Counted from the stretch's first letter, positions 34,837-47,483 are shown. The stretch is 64,000 bases of DNA from Carnegiea gigantea (GCA_029747015.1 JAKOGI010000825.1:181001-245000); one strand, 5' to 3'. A program made the numbers and translations. Notes: generated by a model from the letters alone, not told the origin.

Positions 34837-36104
34837 TGACCACTGCTGTAAGCACACGGGTAGTCGTAGTATAGATGAAAAGATATCGTTCCTCATGGAC
34901 TAATATAATTTATCGAGTCTTGTCTATCATAATATGCTAAGTAAAATTCTAATTCAAATGGTTTCGATTTAACAACCTCTAATTCACTAATTTTTAAGTC
35001 AATTAAAGGAACATGCCTAGGAATTTATGTAGTTATAAAAAGTGATTGGATTAAAATGGCAAGCATGTGCTTTTTCTCTAATCGGTTAATCTCGAGGAAT
35101 TGCAATCTATTAAAAATTTGGCATATTCTTTCGAAATCAACCAAATTTGCCTAAACTAAGCAAAAGTCGTTCTTTTGAACTAATTTGTCTTAATCCAAGT
35201 TGAACATTTTTGATTACTTTCTAGTCCTCCTAACATGCAAATCTCTCTTTCAAGACACCGTTATGTCAGGTTTAATCAAGCAGTTTGACAATCAAATGTC
35301 ACCTTTCAGTTTTTCACCCGATTGTTTCAAGTGTGCAAGTAAACTTTAGCAAAAAATCTACTCACGACATGATAATCACTCGATAGAACAAAATTAAACC
35401 AATCTTGAAAATAAGCACAATTCTTTAGATTAAAACATGATCCAACAACACTTTCATAAACTACTAAATCCCTAGACAAAAATTAAACTACTCACGCATG
35501 ATTAAAAATTAAACAACTAACCAACATTTTGCGAAATCTGAGCGAAAGGGGTTGACTGAGAGTAGCCTTCAACCAAGGGCTTCAAACCGCCTCGAGATCA
35601 AACACTCACACTCAAGATTACTCACCAACACAAATACGAAACTAAAATCTAAACTTAAGAGAACAAAAATTTGAGAGAATAAACTATGCTACTCTATATT
35701 CCTACGCATCTCTTCTCTCTACTGCTACCTGAACGAGACCCTTTTATAGGAGAGCTTGGACATTTTTAGACATATAGCTAAAGGAAAATGAAGAGACAAC
35801 AATTTCTCTATTCTCCATGGTCCATGGTAGACACCACAGTCCGACCATGGTCTGGCTAGAATTGGTTTTCTGCTATTTTCTTGCTCCACTGGCATAGAAT
35901 CACATGGGTGTCCGTGGGGGAGGTTAAAATACATATATTAAGGGTCAAATGTAGGGTAAAAATGGCTAAAATCCTGTAAATCACATAAAACAACCATACC
36001 CAAGCATAAATCGAGAATAGGAGTATAAATAATATTAAGCACATAATGCTTCTAAAAATGAAGCAAAATAACCCTAAAATGATGTATACGTTAAGGACTT
36101 ATCA
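34837..36104 (-). mobile_element. 5' LTR of G
   Basis: It aligns throughout with 29319-30588, starts TGACCACTGCTG and ends GGACTTATCA on the plus strand, followed by the TGTAG duplication. The TATA box is the minus strand of 35742-35748. Confidence 0.85.
35742..35748 (-). promoter_or_regulatory. TATA box in 5' LTR of G
   Basis: Minus strand CTATAAAAG core, conserved between both LTRs and oriented toward the internal region. Confidence 0.5.
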
Positions 36105-36677
36105 TGTAGTCCACTTTATCAACAGAACCCCAATTCGTGTGTTGGAAGGGAAGACTCCATATAAAATTCTTTGCGAACGAAAACCCTCCTATGATCATAT
36201 TCATGTTCTTGGAAGATTGTGTTTTGCTCAAATTCGTGTCAATGGAGAAGACAAATTTGCTACGAGAAGTAGAAACTGTATCTTTGTAGGACACCCCCTT
36301 TGGACAAAAAGGATAGAAATTGCATAATTTAGATACTCAGAAATTTTTGTGAGCAGAGACATTATCTTTCATGAAATACTTTTCCCTCTAAGGATATGAA
36401 ATCACCAAATACACATGAGGAAGAACCAGGCTACCGCGGTCAAAATCCTACAGCAAAATATACCTTTATAGAGGCTGACAGTCCAGCCCAAAATTTAATG
36501 GGCCCACCAGAACACGAAGTAGCATTAGATAGGGGGAGCTCGCTGTGAATTGATTTGGACGTTGCGACCATGGCAATCTAAATAAGAAGCCCATGTCGCA
36601 CATGACATGGAGCAATTTACTGAAGTGGGGCATGACCCAAGATGTGAGGGTCAAAGTAGAGAACAACCAGCCCACTT
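36105..36677 (+). pseudogene. copia integrase, C-terminal part
   Basis: The integrase frame resumes after G: FINRTPIRVLEGKTPYKIL, SYDHIHVLGRLCFAQIRV, FATRSRNCIFVGHP. After a frameshift come an SRDIIFHE-like end of the domain and an acidic linker region (NTHEEEPGYRGQN). The reading then meets solo LTR D at 36678. Confidence 0.8.
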
Positions 36678-37919
36678 TGATAACGATATCTGCTATAGTG
36701 CACATCTTTTCAAAATGCTAAGCAAAATACATTAAATTGGGTTGTCTTTTAAAACTAATCTATTTCTAGATGAATGTTAATTTTGGATTTATCAATTCTA
36801 TCAATTAAAAATGCCTAAGGGTTTGTTTCATCAATAATGAACTAGATCCAATAAATAAAGTATGTGCTTATTGAAATTTTGTTGAATCAAAGGATTACAA
36901 TCATATAATATCCAATTCTTTCTTTCAAAATGCACTGAATTATTTAGACTCAACATATCACCATTCTTTCAAAGGGTTCTTGACTTTAGTCTAAAATTAA
37001 AAGTCTACGTCATCAAATTTTCTCTCAACATGCAATTTTCTATCAAAAATTACTTTGTTAAGTCTATTCTTATCAATCCAATATATAGTGGATTTCACCT
37101 TTTAGTACTTCAGCCAACCATTTAATAATTTGCAAGCAATTTTGGCCCAAACTACTCATAATATTCACAGCATAAGATAGATTGAAACATTCCAAATAGA
37201 TAAAGCACAATTTTGGTGAACATTAAGGATCAAGTTTCATTTCTTGGCTATCAAATCCCTAGACTAAAGAAATCTACTCACTCATGATTATTAAACAACC
37301 AAAATGAAGTCAATATAAACATCAAAACAAATAAGAACTATCCTAATGGAGTATAAAAGTAAGAAGAGAGAATTGTTTTAGAAATTATAGAGTTCTTAAC
37401 AATATTTCAATGTCCAAGCCCTCCAAATTGCAAGAAGTCTTCCTTCTAATCTTCCTTTTTGCTCCAAAATGAGTAGAATCTAAGACTATTTGAGAGATTT
37501 TTGGGTTAGGAAAAATTAGGTCTCTCCCTTCAAGTAGCCGTGGATGCCAAGTTATAGCAGCCAACAATCATTCTCATCCACAAAACTGACGAAATCGAAT
37601 AGTCGCAGCTATTACAGGCCTACCACGGATCATGACCTCCACCATGGACAGTCCGTGGAGGCCTCTGTCTTGGTTGATTGTTGTTCTTCTTTCTCTCCAC
37701 GGGAACAGTGACTGGGGGACATTCATGGTGAGTCACAAACTTAACTTTTGAAGGCCATTGCTTGGAAAAAAATGCCTCATTATTTGCAAAAAGCATTAGA
37801 GCACTACACCCAAGCGTAAAATGAGAATTCGGGGTATAAATTATAACATCAAGGTTATGAATTTCCTATGAATGTAACATAAATGACCCTAAAATGATGT
37901 ACACTTTAAGCACTTATCA
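36678..37919 (-). mobile_element. solo LTR D (1.24 kb), related to the LTRs of G
   Basis: It begins TGATAACGATATCTGCTATAG and ends TTTAAGCACTTATCA, the same right end as the LTRs of G, and shares blocks such as ATGCTAAGCAAAAT and AAATGATGTA. Copia sequence flanks both sides. No perfect target duplication is left: CACTT at left against CGCCT at 37921-37925 agrees at 3 of 5, with both differences transitions. It is older and more diverged than G's pair. Confidence 0.7.
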
Positions 37920-37920
37920 A

Positions 37921-38570
37921 CGCCTCGAAAAACCTGTCTCTCATACTTCCTCCATCAATAAAGAATCCTTAGGTACGTCACATCCTTTAAAGAATTATGT
38001 CACATACACTCGTTTTTCTCCTTCTCAAAAACTTTTTTTGTCTGCTATAACCACAAAGTTATGGAACCAAAAGATTATCATGAAGTAGTATATGATCCTA
38101 AGTGGAAGCAGGCCATGGTTGAAGAGATATGTGCCCTAGAAGCAAACAGCACTTGGATTGTTGCAAGTTTGCCACTAGAGAAGAAACCCATTAACTGTAA
38201 ATGGGTTTACAAAGTGAAGTATAATACTGATAGAAGTATTGAGCGTTACAACGCTCGCTTAGTGGTTTAGGGAGATCATCAAATTAAAGGTTTTGATTAT
38301 AATGAAACTTTTACTCCTGTAGCAAAAATAACAAGTGTGTGCTATTTCCTAGCAATGGCTGTTGCAAAGGGATGTGAATTCCATCAGATGGATGTCAATA
38401 ATGCATTGCTACGTAAGGATCTTGAAGAAGTGTATATGAAGTTCCCTCCTAGTTTCAAACATCCTGGCCCTCATAAAGTTTGCAAACTAAAGAAGTCTCT
38501 TTATGGACTCAGGCAAGCTCCTTGACAATGGTTCGCAAAATTGTCCACCAAACTTTGTCAGTATGGTTTT
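37921..38570 (+). pseudogene. copia reverse transcriptase, N-terminal part
   Basis: Frames give a YTRFSPSQ-like linker, then EPKDYHEVVYDPKWKQAM, LEANSTWIVASLPLEKKPI, KWVYKVKYNTDRSIERYNAR, and after a stop at 38268 FDYNETFTPVAK, CEFHQMDVNNALL, KKSLYGLRQAP and KLCQYGF. The first catalytic Asp (MDVNNA) is present. The domain is cut by gypsy element B and continues at 63553. Confidence 0.85.
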
Positions 38571-39818
38571 TGTAATGCCCCCAATTCCTAATGCCTAATT
38601 ATTCTAACTTAATTACTCATTTATTATTGATTGGCAGCAGAAGTCTTTTGATTGGAGGCATTACTGCTGCTTCGTAACGAAACAAGGCTAGCTGAATTTA
38701 CCTGTATCATTGTGTTACCCAATTAATCACCTTATTCACCACATAATTGAAATAACACACATTCAACCATTTATACAAGTTATGATACACCTGATAACTT
38801 AACGTGTGATTACATAATACTAGCGACCGCAATGTCCAAAAGAATACACAACCTTCAGGTTCTTAAGATGATAGCCCATAAATCACTGTGAGTGTTTGGC
38901 TAGCGAATCCTCAGCAAAACGAATTGTAACACTCTTTCATTTCTCGCTACCCTCTGGTTTTCCAGTAGGAGCACTATTCAATAATCCCTTCCCTAAAACA
39001 GAAAGCACAAGAACATTCAAAATATGAGTCGAAACTTAGCACATACACTCTTATGCAGTAAAATAGACTTTGAGTTTAATTAGTTGGGCGCCCTCATTTC
39101 AAGACATTTTATTTTGCAAATAAGAGAGAGAGTATGTATGACTAAAATTGATTTGCCGATTATTATTTGGAAGTGGACCCCTGTTGACGTCTGCAGCTAT
39201 CTTGAAATAGGTGCACAGGCCGATCGAATAGCCTGGGTTACAGTTGCATGGGTAAATTAAAGGGCATAAGCCCTAATGATTGATAATTGATGGGGCCACT
39301 TGCTTATGTGACAACACATTACATAAAATGATTCATCATATGAATATCATATTGATTTTGCACAGTTTGAGAAGCATGTGAGTTTTCGAAGAGCACAAGA
39401 AATGTACGTACCTAATCTTTGAATCATTTGCAGCTAGGTTGAAGCGACGAAAGCGGCTTCACTTCTGCTCCAAATATGTTATTTTCTCGATTAGTGCAAG
39501 ATGAAGAAATTTTATTAAAGTTCTTGACTTAATTAATAATTTAAATTCAGTTGACTTCTCTTTTTATTATTAGTGTAACAATTATTATACACTTAATTTG
39601 GTTCCATTTTATTTTTGTTTTTATTCATCTCCCTCTTATCGCTAACGATCGTTTAATGCATGGTAAAGCAACGTAACAGTGTGACTCGTCTTGAGTTTGT
39701 TATTAACGGTGTCACCGCCAGTACCATTTGAATTATTATAGAAAGCTCATTAACATCGTTTATTTCCTCGTACGTATTAAAATTAGCAACATTATCAACC
39801 ATTATTATTGTTATTATT

Positions 39819-39856
<38 letters not shown>

Positions 39857-41724
39857 TATCATTATTAGAATTGTGGCTATCTTTACCCTAACTATTAACG
39901 ATATTATTATGGTTAATGTTTTTCTCTTTAATGAATCGCCGTTGGCCACTGAACTTTGGTTGGCAATATGGTTTAAGGCGACTTCATGAACTTGCTTCTA
40001 GGTTAAAGTTGAGTCCTAACCATGCAATTACCATTAGTACAATCAAACCGCATAGGCATGTTATGTTAGTAGCTCCAAATCCACAAAACTGCTTACTTCT
40101 TTCTCCCTCCTTCCTTACTTGACAATTACTCATGCCAGATACTTACACAACAACCTCATACACATACTTTTATGTCTTCCTTTTTTATTCAATTATTACC
40201 AAAGGCTCACTTAAACATCATTAAAGCAACCTAATTAAGCTTAAGCTTCAACCAAGCATCTAAACCTAAATCACCAACTCATGACAATGACACGCACACC
40301 TAATACCTAAACTTTTAGCACCAAATTCTCATTAATTTTATTCAAATATTCATTATAATTCACTTAAACCACCAAATAAATCACAATCAAGCTCGTCTTT
40401 TTATTTAAATATCACAAACCCTAATCACCAAGTCATGATCAAAATATAATACACACATTAACCTTATACATATATACACATATTTCTCTATTTAATCATC
40501 ACTTAACTCATTTAAACAGTAATAACCCAACATGATTAACTTAAGCATCATTCAAGCCATAACCCTAATCCTATAAGCTCATGGTCGCAACTCATTCATC
40601 TAACATATATTTCACTTTGATCTCATGCTAGTATGCACTAAAATCAATCTCATCATCATTAACATAACACAATCAAAGCCCAATCTATACACTAAACATC
40701 ACCCCCCTTTAATACCATGTTCTTCCCCAACCTCATTTCACCCATCCAATTTCACAACCAAAATTCAAGAAAATCACCAATTGACATTCACAAAGGCTAA
40801 AGACATCATTTAATGCAGAACTTTATCATTAACAAGTAAAACTCAAATTTATGGGGGTTAGGGTTTCATACCTTTCATGCACTTAAACACGCTCAAAGAG
40901 ATGGAGAAAAAGATGGCCGGGATGACGGACTAGGTGATGGAATCCGACAATGCTGGGCGGCGGCGTCAAACAGGCGGTGGACGGTGGTGGAAGGCGAGCA
41001 GAGGAGGCTGGCGAAAAGCAGAGTAAGGGGGTATGTTATGTCGTGGGAAGCAGAGAAGGGGTTTGCAGATTGTGGTCTTCTTTTTTTTTTTTTTTTTTTT
41101 TTTGCTGTTCTGCTTGTTTGTTTTAAGTTGAGATTGTTTAGTTTAAGTTTTAATTAATTATTTTCCTTTTTCTTTCTACCCATTAATATTTGGACACCTA
41201 ATACTCTTCTACATTTTTCTTAAGTTTATCCTCACCATTTCATTTTTGTTTCATTTTTTTTCCATTCCTTATATATGTACCTATATAGATAATTGAATTA
41301 ATATTTTCGGATAAAATTAATAAATTAAATTTTTACATCTTTTGGATGCAAATTTGGGAGAAGCCATTTTCATTTTTAATTATTAACTCCCTCTTTTTAT
41401 ATACCTAACCTGCCTTTTTTATTATTATTATATTGTTACTATATTTGCTCGTATATTATTATTATTGTTTTTAAAATTAGCCCTTTGATAATTACGGTAA
41501 TTTTTGTTCCGCGGGCATTCAAATATTTAATAGCACTTGAATGAATTATTTAGGAGTATAATGATATCTGTTTTGAGGCCACAATGTCATTTCAAACTGC
41601 TATGCACAAAAATATATATACATATACATAAAATGCTGAATTGAAATGCAGCGCCCAACTTGATTACTTTGTGATTAGGATAATTTGGAGTAAGTAGCAT
41701 GAATATTAGGATCGGACCATTGCA
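38571..41724 (-). mobile_element. 3' LTR of B (3.15 kb)
   Basis: It starts TGTAATGCCCCCAATTCC on the plus strand and ends GGACCATTGCA beside the polypurine tract. It matches 55694-57613 plus 62292-63552 throughout. A GC-rich block (40910-41040, GGCGGCGGCG) followed by a T-run is present in both LTRs and is LTR sequence, not a gene. Confidence 0.85.
39801..39868. repeat. ATT/ATC microsatellite in 3' LTR of B
   Basis: ATT repeats pass into a run of about 13 ATC. The same site in the 5' LTR (56913-57018) holds a long pure ATT run instead. Confidence 0.85.
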
Positions 41725-41737
41725 GGCTTCCTCCCTT
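41725..41737 (-). other. polypurine tract of B
   Basis: Minus strand AAGGGAGGAAGCC immediately before the TGCAATGG start of the 3' LTR. The pol end GAGGACAAAAC lies just upstream, as in E. Confidence 0.75.
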
Positions 41738-41759
41738 AAATTAAGTTTTGTCCTCAAAA

Positions 41760-42960
41760 CTTGTAGTTTGAAAGAAACATCTTTCGTACCTCAAATAGAT
41801 ATGGGTAGTTACTTCTCATGTCCTCCTTGGTTTCCCATATAGCCTCAGATGAGTTATGGTTAGCCCACAAGACCTTAACCAGAGGAATGCTTTTGTTTTA
41901 AAGTTGCGTAACTTTGTAGCCTAATATCTGTACGGGATGCTCCTCGTACATTAGGTTCTCAGCGACCTCTACTGGCTCTGCTATGATGATGTGATTTGGA
42001 CTTGGGACACATATTCTGTTAGTAAATCCAACTTGTAAGCCACAGGGTTTAACTTCTTGATAATTTCACATGCGTCGACGTATCTAGGGCTCAGTTTGCC
42101 ACTAAGGTTGAATCTTCTCACTCCTTTAACTATGGGTACCTTTAAAAATACTTTATCTCCCACTTGAAACTCTAAGGGCCTTCTCTTTTTATCCGCATAG
42201 CTTTTCTGTCTGCTGTGGGCTGCATTGATATGTTCTTGAATCAACTCAGGCCCTAAGCTTAATGCTTCGTCAAGCTCACTCCAACACAATGGAGTTCTAC
42301 ACTTCCTCTCATATAGTGCTTCAAAAAGGGCCATCTTAATGGTGGATTGATAGCTGTTATTATAGGAGAACTCCACTAATAGTAAATAATCTTTCCACTT
42401 TCCGTGGAAGTCAAGCATACATGCCCTAAGCATATCCTCTAGGATTTGATTTACCCTCTTAGTTTGTCCATCAATCTCAGGGTGGTATAAACAAGTAAAA
42501 TTTAACTTGGTGCCAAAAGCTTTTTACAGAGCACGCCAAAACCGAGCCTTAAACCTTTGGTCTCAATCAGACACTATATCCTTTGGTATGCCGTGCAGTC
42601 AAACGATTTCCTTAACATACAACTGTGCTAGTCTCTCTACACCCCAAGTGTCATGAATTGGTATCAAATGGGCAGATTTGGTGAGTCTTTTTACAATGAC
42701 CCAAATAGTATTCTTCTTTAATGCAGAGAGGGGAAATCCCATAATAAAACCCATTGAAATTGAATCCCACTTCCAGGTAGGAATTTCTAAAGGCCTCAAT
42801 TCGCCCACAGGGCGATGATGTTTAGCTGTCATCTTTTGACACATCAAACACTTATCTGCATACTCTGTAATCCCTCTCTTCATCTTATCCCACCAGAAGA
42901 ATTGTCTCAAATCCCTATACATTTTTGTTCCTCTTGAGTGCACTGAGTATTAAGTATTAT
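41760..42960 (-). pseudogene. integrase of B with chromodomain-like end
   Basis: Frames 42599-42943 and 41981-42433 cover most of the protein: YADKCLMCQK (zinc-binding), PLEIPTWKWDSISMGF (first catalytic Asp changed to Gly), IWVIVKRLTKSAH, then broken sequence with the second Asp. Next come MLRACMLDFHGKWKDYLLLV, FQVGDKVFLKVP, GKLSPRY and, after a stop, EEHPVQILGYKV and a final ...SEAIWETKEDMRSNYPYLF, chromodomain-like. It would insert cDNA into chromatin; now defective. Confidence 0.85.
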
Positions 42961-43640
42961 GGGCTTCTTCTAAAATCCTTCTCTTCAACTCCTCTTTATT
43001 TAGCACGCACAGTCTGTTTTGAAACCTCAAGGTTCGATCTTCATATATTACAAAACCAGGCGATTTCCCCTGTGCTACATTACATCTAAGCTTCTCTAAC
43101 TTTGCATCATCCTTTTGACTTGCCTTAATTTCTTCTATTATCGAAGGTTGCACCTCAAGTGTTGTTAATAACTCATTTGTGCATCTCGGTAGCACAACCT
43201 CGATACCCACGCTTTCAAGGTCCCTTAAAATGTCTGGTTGGGTATCTATCATTGTATTTAACCCATGTTGGGCCTTCCTACTGAGCGCATCTGCTATTAC
43301 ATTCGCCTTTCCAGGATAATATTGAATTTGCAAGTCATAATCCTTTAGTAACTCCAACCATCGTCGTTGTCTTAAGTTGATTTCTTTCTCAGGAGAGACA
43401 TACTTTAGGCTTTAGTGGTCAGTGTAAATCTTGCACGACACTCCATACAAGTAGTATCTCCAGATTTTTAGGGCAAAAACTACTGCAGCTAACTCCAAAT
43501 CATGAGTGGGGTAGTTCTTCTCATAAGGCTTGAGTTGCTTAGAGGCGTAGACTATTACCTTCTCATCCTGCATTAATACACAACCTAACCCATTCTTAGA
43601 AGCATCACTATAAATAGTGTACTCTTTTCATTCTTAAGCT
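42961..43640 (-). pseudogene. RNase H and linker of B
   Basis: Minus-strand reading gives [41 protein letters not shown], then [20 protein letters not shown] and ADALSRK, leading into the integrase linker (ORF 42950-43357). Stops interrupt it near 43410 and 43630. Confidence 0.8.
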
Positions 43641-44630
43641 AGCATAAGGATAGGCGTTGTTGTTAAGCGTCTCTGCAGTTATTGAAATGCCTCTTGACAC
43701 TTGTCTAACCACTCAAATTTAGTAGTTTTCTTCAATAGGTTGGTCAGTGGAGATACGATCTTTGAGAAATCTTTCACAAATCTTCTATAATATCCTGCTA
43801 AACCTAAAAAACTCCTTATGTCTGTCATGTTGGTGGGTCTAGGGCATTCAGCGACCGCCTTTATCTTCTAAGGATCAACTTTGATTCCCTCCTTAGTAAC
43901 TACATGTCCCAAGAATGTCACTTCGGTTAACCAAAACTCACGCCTTTTCAATTTAGCATATAATTGATGTTCCCTCAAGGTTCGGGACATAGTCCTCAAA
44001 TAATCCGCATGTTCCTCCTTGTCCTTGGACTATATCAAAATGTCATCTATGAAAACCACCACCAATTTGTCCAAATAAGGTCTAAAAATTCTATTCATGA
44101 GATCTATGAATGCAGCAGGGGCATTGGTAAGCCCAAAAAGCATCATAGTAAACTCATAATGGCCATATCTAGTTTTGAAGGCTGTTATGGGAATATCTTC
44201 TGGCTTAATTCTAAGCTGATGATAGCCAGAACTCAAATCAATCTTTAAAAACACCCAGCTCGTTGTAACTGATCGAATAGATCATCTATCCGAGGCAAAG
44301 GGTACTTATTTTAATGGTTATTTTATTTAACTCTCGGTAATCTATGCACAATCTTAAGGTTCCATACTTTTTATTCACAAACAACACTAGGCTCCCTAGT
44401 GTGAAACACTTGGCTTGATAAACCCTTTTTGCAATAACTCGTCCAACTGGGTTTTCAAATCCTTGAGTTCAGTTGGGGCTATTCTATATGGGGCTTTTGA
44501 AATAGGTTGTGCACCAAAATTAACTCAATCTAAAAATTAATCTCCTTTTGTGGAGGCAGACCCGATAATTTTTCAGGAAATTCATAAACTACAAGAATAT
44601 TTTCTATTTTCATCTCCTCCTCTTTAACCT
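43641..44630 (-). pseudogene. reverse transcriptase of B
   Basis: It begins at a remnant aligned with A's VVYEF...EELSGLP segment next to the 5S array. It continues with several stops to [48 protein letters not shown] and [10 protein letters not shown], with both catalytic Asp residues kept (unlike A and E), then [19 protein letters not shown] sequence. The protease that should precede it is missing. Confidence 0.85.
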
Positions 44631-44828
44631 TGCTGCAAAAAAAGGGCCTCTGAAGTGCTTTTCATGGCCAGGAGGCGTCCGTAGGGGAATTTCGGTAATT
44701 TCGAGTGAACATGGGCGGAAGGCCTGATTTGGATGTTTTTTCCCGTCCTGGTTAGTTCTCATCCGACGGCCACAGCAAATGAAACGAGAAAGATCGGTGC
44801 TTTTAAGAAAGAAAAAAACAATGAAAAA

Positions 44829-44947
44829 GGGGTGTAACACGAGGACTTCCCAGGACGTCACCCATGCTGGCACTACTCTCGCCCAAGCACGCTTAACTGC
44901 AGAGTTCTGATGGGATCCGGTGCATTAGTGCTGGTATGATCGCACCC
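44829..44947 (-). rRNA. 5S rRNA-like gene, copy 1
   Basis: 119 bp from GGGTGCGATC to CACCCC, with five T after it. It differs from the array consensus at positions 82 (G to C) and 92 (C to G) inside box C and at 77 and 79. The box A and intermediate element are intact. It shares the C92G change with copy 5. Confidence 0.85.
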
Positions 44948-45337
44948 ATTGGATTCTCGTGGAACAAATGTTTTATTAAGGGTACGCGGCCGCTGATTTG
45001 CACATACAACACGCCAGCTCCAAAGAGGTCGCAATTTCGTAACTGACAGCTCGGAAGAGCCGAGCTAAGCGTGCGTTACGGACGGTAGCTCGACCACCTT
45101 CATCGCCCCGTGCAAGCATAGGGTTTCATCCATGTGTTGCAGTGAAAAAGGGCCTCTGATATGGTTTTCAGGGTCAGAAGGCGTCCGTGGGGGAATTTCG
45201 GTAATTTCAAGTGAACAACGTCGGAAGGCCTGATTTGGATGATTTTTCCTCATCCTGGTTAGTTCTCATTCGACGGCCACAGTAAATGAAGCGGAAAAGA
45301 TCGGTGCTTTTAAGAAAGGAAAAAAAATAACGAAAAA

Positions 45338-45456
45338 GGGGAGCAACACGAGGACTTCCCAGGAGGTCACCCATCCTAGTGCTACTCTCGCCCAAGCACG
45401 CTTAACTGCGGAGTTCTGAAGGGATCCGGTGCATTAGCGCTGGTATTATCGCACCC
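45338..45456 (-). rRNA. 5S rRNA-like gene, copy 2
   Basis: 119 bp. Box A, intermediate element and box C match the consensus; changes lie near the 5' end, at 37 and 76, and at 115. Five T follow. It shares the change at 76 with copy 6. One of three copies with all internal promoter boxes intact. Confidence 0.85.
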
Positions 45457-45844
45457 ATTGGATTCTTAAGGAACAAATGTTTCATTGAGGGTACGCAGCC
45501 GCTGAGTCGCGCATACAGCATGCCAACTCCAAAGAGGTCGCAAGTTCGTAACTGATAGCTCGGTGGAGGCGAGCTAGGCGTACGTTACGGACGGTAGCTC
45601 GGCCACCTTCATCGCCCCGTGCGAGCATGGGGTTTCGTTCGTGTGTTACAGTAAAAAAGGGCCTATGATGTGGTTTTCAGGGCCAGGAGGCGTCCGTAGG
45701 GGAACTTCGGTAATTTCGAGTGAACATGGGCAGAAGGCCTTATTTGGATGCTTTTTCCTAGTGCTGGTCAGTTCTCATCCGACGGCCACAGCAAATGAAA
45801 CGAGAAAGATCGATGCTTTTAAGAAAGAAAAAAACATAGAAAAA

Positions 45845-45963
45845 GGGGTGCAACACGAGGACTTCTCAGGAGGTCACCCATCCTAGTACTACTCTCGCCC
45901 AAGCACGCTTAACTGCTGAGTTCTGATGGGATTCGATGTATTAGTGCTGGTATGATCGCACCC
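45845..45963 (-). rRNA. 5S rRNA-like gene, copy 3
   Basis: 119 bp. All three internal promoter boxes are intact, with a G-to-A at 98 and changes in the 5' third. Five T follow. It shares the changes at 98 and in the CATCGGATC region with copy 7. Confidence 0.85.
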
Positions 45964-46351
45964 ATTGGATTCTTGCGGAACAAAGGTTTCATTGAGTGTA
46001 CGCGGCTGCCGAGTCGCACATAAAACGTGCCAAACCTAAAGAGGTCACAAGTTCGTAACTGACAGCTCGGAAGCGGCGGGCTAAGCGTGCGTTACAGATG
46101 GTAGCTCGACCACCTTCATCGCCCCGTGCAAGCATGGGGTTTCGTTCTTGTGTTGCAGTAAAAAAGGGCCCCTGATGTGGTTTTCAGGGCCAGGAGGCGT
46201 CCGTAGGGGAATTTCGGTAATTTCGGGTGAACATGGGTGGAAGGCTTGACGTGGATGCTTTTTCCTCGTGCTGGTCAGTTCTTATCCGACGGCCACAGCA
46301 AATGAAACGAGAAAGATCAGTGCTTTTAAGAAAGAAAAAAACATAGAACAA

Positions 46352-46470
46352 GGGGTGCAACACGAGGACTTCTCAAGAGGTCACCCATCCTAGTACTACT
46401 CTCGCCCAAGCACGCTTAACTGCTGTGTTCTGATGGGATCCGACACACTAGTGCTAGGATGATCGCACCC
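46352..46470 (-). rRNA. 5S rRNA-like gene, copy 4, probable pseudogene
   Basis: 119 bp. Position 95 in box C is changed (C to T), several bases near 20-30 are altered, and the T-run after the gene is broken (CCCCTTGTTC), so internal promoter and terminator are both affected. Confidence 0.85.
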
Positions 46471-46857
46471 ATTGGATTCTTGCGGAAGAAAAGTTTCAGT
46501 GAGTGTACGCAGCTGCCGAGTCGCACATACAACGCGCCAAATCTAAAGAGGTCGCAAGTTCATAACTGACAGCTCAGAAGCGGCAAGCTAAGCGTGCGTT
46601 ACGGACGGTAGCTCGACCACCTTCATCGCCCCCTACCAGCGTGGGGTTTCGTCCTTGTGTTGCTGTAAAAAAAGGGCCTCTGAAGTGGTTTTCAGGGCCA
46701 GGAGGCGTCCGTAAGGGAATTTCGGTAATTTCGAGTGAACATGGGCGGAAGGCTTGATTTGGATGTTTTTTCCCGTCCTGGTCAGTTCTCATCCGGCGGC
46801 CACAGCAAATAAAACGAGAAAGATCGGTCTTTTGGGAAAGAAAAAAACAACAAAAAA

Positions 46858-46976
46858 GGGGTGTAACACGAGGACTTCCCAGGACGTCACCCATCCTAGT
46901 ACTACGCTCGCCCAAGCACCCTTAACTGCAGAGTTCTGATGGGATCCGGTGCATTAGTGCTGGTATGATCGCACCC
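46858..46976 (-). rRNA. 5S rRNA-like gene, copy 5, probable pseudogene
   Basis: 119 bp. All three promoter parts are hit: 57 C to G in box A, 71 A to C in the intermediate element, 92 C to G in box C. Six T follow the gene. Confidence 0.85.
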
Positions 46977-47364
46977 ATTGGATTCTTGCGGAACAAATGT
47001 TTCATTGAAGGTACGCGGCCATTGATTTGCGCACCCGGCACGCCAGCTCCAAAGAGGTCGTAATTTCGTAACTGACAACTCGGAAGAGGCGAGTTAAGTG
47101 TGCGTTACGGACGGTAGCTCGACCACCTTCATCGCCCCGTGCAAGCATGGGGTTTCATCCGTGTGTTGCAGTAGAAAAGGGCCTCTGATGTGGTTTTCAG
47201 GGTCAGGAGGCGTCCGTGGGGGAATTTCAGCAATTTCGAGTGAACAACGGCGGAAGGCCTGATTTGGATGATTTTTTCTCGTCCTGATTAGTTCTCATCC
47301 GACGGCCACAGTAAATGATGCGAGAAAGATCGGTGCTTTTAGGAAAGAAAAAAAAAACAAAAGA

Positions 47365-47483
47365 GGGGTGCAACACGAGGACTTCCCAGGTGGTCACCCA
47401 TCCTAGTGCTACTCTCGCCCGAGCACGCTTAACTGCGGAGTTCTGATGGGATCTGGTGCATTAGTGCTGGTATGATCGCACCC
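47365..47483 (-). rRNA. 5S rRNA-like gene, copy 6
   Basis: 119 bp. Position 63 in box A is T to C and 93 in box C is T to A. After the gene the T-run is interrupted (CCCCTCTTTT). It shares the change at 76 with copy 2. Confidence 0.85.

Larger units (their letters stand above)
29319..36104 (-). mobile_element. element G: Athila/Tat-like gypsy with gag and protease only
   Basis: Two LTRs of 1270 and 1268 bp (29319-30588, 34837-36104) and a perfect 5-bp target duplication TGTAG (29314-29318, 36105-36109) define it. The PBS matches tRNA-Asp as in Athila elements. The internal region holds gag and an aspartic protease but no RT, RNase H or integrase: after the protease it reaches the polypurine tract within about 130 bp. 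It is probably non-autonomous. A 1.95-kb solo LTR (F2) sits between gag and protease. By eye the LTR pair differs at roughly one base in ten over the first 140 bp, so it is not young. Confidence 0.85.

Noticed and set aside
39653..39949. ORF with a poly-Met run
   Set aside because: Translation of the ATC microsatellite in the 3' LTR of B.
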